A DNA stretch of 9,742 nucleotides from Clostridiaceae bacterium (GTDB lineage Bacteria; Bacillota; Clostridia; Saccharofermentanales; DTU023). The translations under genes and the position numbers were made by a program. The stretch's first letter is position 1; every line of letters begins with the position of its first letter. The notes under the pieces are model-generated. The model saw only the letters and a list, made by a program, of their open reading frames with translations. It did no database searches and was not told the DNA's origin. The DNA lies in assembly GCA_012511185.1 (NCBI GenBank), contig JAAZGN010000131.1, positions 1 to 9,742 of the forward strand, read 5' to 3'. Positions 7,147-9,742 of the stretch are shown here, piece after piece.

Positions 7147-8076
7147 TTGAATCAACCCCTGATCAGCGTCATTATTCCTTTCTACAACGCCGAGCGCTGG
7201 ATTTCACGCTGTCTGGACTCTGTAATCGGCCAAACTTACCGTGCGCTTGAAATCATTCTTGTTTCCGACGGGTCGACGGATGGATCCGACGGGATTGCTC
7301 TCCAGTACGAACGCGAAGACCCGAGGGTGCGCTACGTGCGTCAGGACAACCGGGGAGTGGGCGAGGCACGTAACCGCGGTCTGTCGCTTGCCACAGGTGA
7401 ATGGATCTGCTTTATCGATGCCGATGATTACGTCAGCCGTCACTACGTCCAGGTCATGGCCGATGCCCTCATATCGGACGCAACCGACGCAGTCTCTGTC
7501 AATTTTTATGTGGAATTGCCGAGCGGCTGGAGACTTCCTTACCCCTTCATCGTGCTGCGAAAGAGGCTGAGCGGCCAACAAGCAGTGAAGCAGTCTTTCC
7601 GGGTACTCTTTTTTCCCACCTTCGTGTGGAACAAACTCTTCCGCCGCAGCCTCTTTACCGAAAATGGGATCCGCTTCCCTTCGATTCTTTACGAGGACGC
7701 CCTTGTTGTCCCCCTCCTTTTTTTCCACTCCCGGCAGGTAGTTGTCTTGAAAAAGCCCTGCTACCATTATCTGCGCCACTCCGGGAGCCTGACGCATGAA
7801 CTCGCCTCCAGGCACGTCCACGACTATCTCAGAGCCGCCAGTATGCTGCGCAGCCATCTTCTGGAGTCAGGAGAGTGGGGAAAATGGGAAAAACCCTTCA
7901 CTCGCTGGTTGAACCGGATCAGCGCACAAATCTTCTTCATGCTCTACTTCTCCAAGCGGACCATGCCATGGAAAGAAAGAGATCGCCTGGTCCGAAAAAT
8001 GGGCGCGGCTATCAAAACGATCAAGCGGGCGGGTGACGCGGAGTTGAACCCGGATGAGTTGGTCTTTCCTCTCTGA
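7147..8076 (+). CDS. Family 2 glycosyltransferase (GT-A fold)
   Basis: This 309-residue protein opens with the GT2 strand ISVIIPFYNAE at 6-16. It then shows DGSTDG at 41-46 (nucleotide-sugar binding), ARNRGL near 74-79 and the DxD-type metal motif DADD at 91-94. The later motifs VWNKLFRR at 160-167 and YEDALV at 182-187 are typical of the bacterial EpsH/WcaA-like subgroup and supply the acidic acceptor-site residues. No membrane segment is obvious, so it is probably cytosolic or peripherally bound. It would transfer a sugar from a nucleotide-sugar donor onto a cell-surface polysaccharide, teichoic acid or lipid-linked acceptor; donor and acceptor are not predictable. It starts at TTG. It stands alone: divergent from the membrane protein and ended by a strong hairpin, not inside a visible polysaccharide cluster. 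Confidence 0.9.
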   Translation: MNQPLISVIIPFYNAERWISRCLDSVIGQTYRALEIILVSDGSTDGSDGIALQYEREDPRVRYVRQDNRGVGEARNRGLSLATGEWICFIDADDYVSRHYVQVMADALISDATDAVSVNFYVELPSGWRLPYPFIVLRKRLSGQQAVKQSFRVLFFPTFVWNKLFRRSLFTENGIRFPSILYEDALVVPLLFFHSRQVVVLKKPCYHYLRHSGSLTHELASRHVHDYLRAASMLRSHLLESGEWGKWEKPFTRWLNRISAQIFFMLYFSKRTMPWKERDRLVRKMGAAIKTIKRAGDAELNPDELVFPL

Positions 8077-8082
8077 ACGCAC

Positions 8083-8119
8083 AAGCCGGCCCGCGGGATG
8101 CTGTCCCGCGGGCCGGCTT
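8083..8119. terminator. Strong bidirectional hairpin terminator between convergent genes
   Basis: Arms AAGCCGGCCCGCGGGA (8083-8098) and TCCCGCGGGCCGGCTT (8104-8119) are perfectly complementary: 16 pairs, nearly all G-C, with loop TGCTG. It begins six bases after the glycosyltransferase stop and 49 bases past the stop of the opposing surface-protein gene. Terminal A-T pairs leave TT followed by CTT on plus and TT followed by GTG on minus. T-tracts are short, so release may rely on stem strength. Its position between convergent genes supports action in both directions. Confidence 0.8.
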
Positions 8120-8168
8120 CTTGACTAATCCCTGCCGCGCCGGTCCGGCTCAGCAGGGTTGAGCTCTC

Positions 8169-8288
8169 TTATTTCTCCCCGACGGCCGCGTACTTCAGCC
8201 GCAGCAAGACCAGGGTGCCAACCGCCATCAGCAGGGCACCGAAGGCCCAGAAGAAGGTTCTGTCGAAGAAACCACCCGTTTTGGGTAA
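8169..8288 (-). other. C-terminal sortase sorting signal (LPKTG, membrane helix, charged tail)
   Basis: LPKTG is encoded at 8274-8288. It is followed by GFFDR, a hydrophobic stretch of about 18 residues and the ending RLKYAAVGEK. Sortase A-type enzymes cut between Thr and Gly and attach the protein to peptidoglycan. This feature also marks the host as Gram-positive. Confidence 0.9.
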
Positions 8289-9742
8289 TTCATCCGTATC
8301 TCCTTCGACCAGTTCCTCCGGCGGAGTCACGGTCACCACATTGGATTCGACTCCGGGATCTTCATTGAAGAGCAGCAGCGCTTTGTTAGGCACCGTTTCA
8401 TCGGTGTAAGAGCTGAGATCCGCGTCTTCCAGGATCTGGGCGTCAATCTCCAGGATCAATGTCTTGCCGGCCAGCAGGGCGAAATCCTCACTGCGGTCGA
8501 GAACCAGACGGATCTCCTGGCGGTCTATGGTGATCCTCCCGGTCAAAGCCGGTAATTCTACACCGTCAACAAGCGCCCGGACTCCTCTTGTGCCCAGTAC
8601 ATCCTCCAGTGTGTCAAACAGGATCAGAGACTCGTATCCACGGACATTGTCAGGTATTTTAACCTTGACCTGGTAGGTGAAGATTTCATCCCTTTCCTCC
8701 AAGTCTTCGTGTCGCTTGCCGTTGATCTCTTTCGCGATCGAGGGCTTTCCGGGCGGCGGTGTGACGGTCACGATATTGGAGTTAATCCTTATGTCGTTAT
8801 TCAGGATGAGCCGCCCCCTGTTGGGAACTGTCTCATCTTCATATTCATTCAGATCCGCCCCGTCCCTGATTTTGGCCCCGATCCGGAGCAGGATTTGTTT
8901 TCCGGCGGCATGGGCCAGGTCGGCCCTGTCGAGAACAAGACGGATGGTCTGGCCGTCGAATTCGAGCCTGGCAGTCAGGCCGGTATTCACGAGGCCGTCG
9001 ACAAAGACGCTGACGTCCCCCCTTTCGAGGACATCTTCCAGGGTATCAAGGATGACCAGTGACTCATAGCGGCCTGCGTAGTCCGGTATTTCTACACGGA
9101 CATGGTAGGTGAAATCCTCATCCCTTGCCGCCAGGTCCTCATGCTCCTTGCCGTTGACATCCTTGTCGATGACGGGTTCATCGGGAGGGGGGGTTACCGT
9201 CACGGTGTTGGACTTGACTCTCTGGCTGCCGTTGACGCTGTAGTAGCCTTCATTGGGCACCAGCTCTCCTTCGTAAGCCGAAAGGTCGGCCCCATCCTGG
9301 ATGACTGCTGTAGTCTCCAGGGCAATCACCTTACCGATGATGTCGGCGAAGTCGAAATCTTCTTCATCCAGGGACAAGGTCACTGTCTGACCCGACACAG
9401 TCACAAAGGCGTTTAAGGCTGGAACCGCCGCACCGTCGATCAGGACCGCGGTGCCTTGAACCTGCAGGACAGGCTCCAGGGTGTCATCGATGACCAGGGT
9501 CCGGTAGTGTTCGCCCGCTTCCAGCTGGGGCAGTAATACCTTGACATGGTAGTTGAAAGTATCGTCCGCCGCAGCAAGGTTCTCGTGGGTCTTGCCGTTA
9601 ATGTCCTTGGCAATCTGGGGCGTCACCGGGGCCGGTGGCGCGATGGTGGCGGGGTTTGAATCGATTTTCTGGCCGTTGTAGACCAGCTGGGCCGTGTTTG
9701 GGATCTTGCCGTCCGGGTAGACGGATTTAACCTCACAACAGA
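8169..9742 (-). CDS. LPXTG cell-wall-anchored surface protein with tandem isopeptide-forming (fimbrial D2-like) domains, C-terminal part
   Basis: The frame is open to the right edge; GTG at 9626 is an internal valine in PAPVTPQ, not a start. About 523 residues are visible and the N-terminus, with any signal peptide, lies outside. Three full repeats of about 145 residues follow the end of a fourth (NTAQLVYNG close to the edge). Each begins with a KD/KE-INGK or KDVNGK strand and HE(D/N)L, has a DTLE(D/P)VL segment in the middle and ends with VPN followed by VTVTPP. This fits the Lys...Asp...Asn arrangement of fimbrial isopeptide D2 domains. The end has LPKTGG, a hydrophobic helix (FFWAFGALLMAVGTLVLL) and a short tail with Arg/Lys: a class A sortase signal. 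It should form a stiff wall-attached stalk, adhesin or pilus-like protein. No sortase or other pilin gene is in the window. The product probably sits downstream of a larger adhesive N-terminal region. Confidence 0.87.
   Translation of the reverse strand, partial: CCEVKSVYPDGKIPNTAQLVYNGQKIDSNPATIAPPAPVTPQIAKDINGKTHENLAAADDTFNYHVKVLLPQLEAGEHYRTLVIDDTLEPVLQVQGTAVLIDGAAVPALNAFVTVSGQTVTLSLDEEDFDFADIIGKVIALETTAVIQDGADLSAYEGELVPNEGYYSVNGSQRVKSNTVTVTPPPDEPVIDKDVNGKEHEDLAARDEDFTYHVRVEIPDYAGRYESLVILDTLEDVLERGDVSVFVDGLVNTGLTARLEFDGQTIRLVLDRADLAHAAGKQILLRIGAKIRDGADLNEYEDETVPNRGRLILNNDIRINSNIVTVTPPPGKPSIAKEINGKRHEDLEERDEIFTYQVKVKIPDNVRGYESLILFDTLEDVLGTRGVRALVDGVELPALTGRITIDRQEIRLVLDRSEDFALLAGKTLILEIDAQILEDADLSSYTDETVPNKALLLFNEDPGVESNVVTVTPPEELVEGDTDELPKTGGFFDRTFFWAFGALLMAVGTLVLLRLKYAAVGEK
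8319..9620 (-). repeat. Three tandem ~144-residue isopeptide-domain repeats in the surface protein
   Basis: Approximate units, in protein order, are 9183-9620, 8751-9182 and 8319-8750. Numbered from the codon at 9624-9626, candidate cross-link lysines are K7, K155 and K299, catalytic aspartates D48, D194 and D338, and partner asparagines N125, N269 and N414. The Lys-to-Asn spacing is 114-118 residues in every unit. Repeats two and three resemble each other more than the first. Divergence at DNA level shows they are not recent copies. Confidence 0.75.

Noticed and set aside
7204..7857. Minus-strand open frame of 217 codons
   Set aside because: Antisense to the glycosyltransferase, which has a consensus ribosome binding site and GT2 motifs.
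9624..9626. GTG as start of the surface protein
   Set aside because: The frame is open upstream and encodes the end of another repeat (NTAQLVYNG), so the gene continues past the window.

Overview
The window looks like chromosome of a Gram-positive anaerobe of the Bacillota, most likely a Clostridia-type gut or sediment bacterium. The grounds are an LPKTG sortase-anchored surface protein, strong AGGAGG-type ribosome binding sites, a TTG start, and a gene block known from anaerobic Clostridia and from Escherichia coli. Base composition is a little over half G+C by eye. No RNA gene, insertion sequence, CRISPR array or phage gene was seen.

Positions 1-6053, all on the minus strand, hold what reads as one operon. 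In transcription order it contains a fold-type II PLP-dependent enzyme, ygeW (knotted carbamoyltransferase homologue), ygeY (M20 metallohydrolase) and ygfK (DHODH-like plus GltD-like flavo/Fe-S oxidoreductase, cut by the left edge). The ygeW/ygeY/ygfK set has been tied experimentally to oxygen-independent purine/uric acid breakdown in gut bacteria. The usual partners (ssnA, hyuA, xdh genes) are not in the window and may lie beyond the left edge. The proposed flow is reduction or handling of a purine-derived intermediate by YgfK, hydrolysis by YgeY, carbamoyl-group salvage by YgeW, and amine removal by the PLP enzyme. Individual substrates cannot be read from sequence.

The main surprise is that the PLP-enzyme gene is split by a single in-frame TAA at 4944-4946. 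The reading frame continues uninterrupted for another 121 codons of protein-like sequence that has no start codon of its own with a ribosome binding site. It is either a fresh nonsense mutation, a sequencing/assembly error, or stop-codon readthrough.

Positions 6192-8076 hold a divergent pair: a TVP38/TMEM64 (DedA-superfamily) membrane protein on minus and a family 2 glycosyltransferase on plus, separated by 124 bases with a promoter candidate for each. A perfect 16-bp stem hairpin at 8083-8119 separates the glycosyltransferase from the convergent last gene.

Positions 8169-9742 (minus) are the C-terminal part of a cell-wall-anchored protein. It is built of tandem ~145-residue domains resembling fimbrial isopeptide-forming D2 domains and ends in LPKTG, a membrane segment and a short charged tail. 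Its N-terminus lies beyond the right edge.
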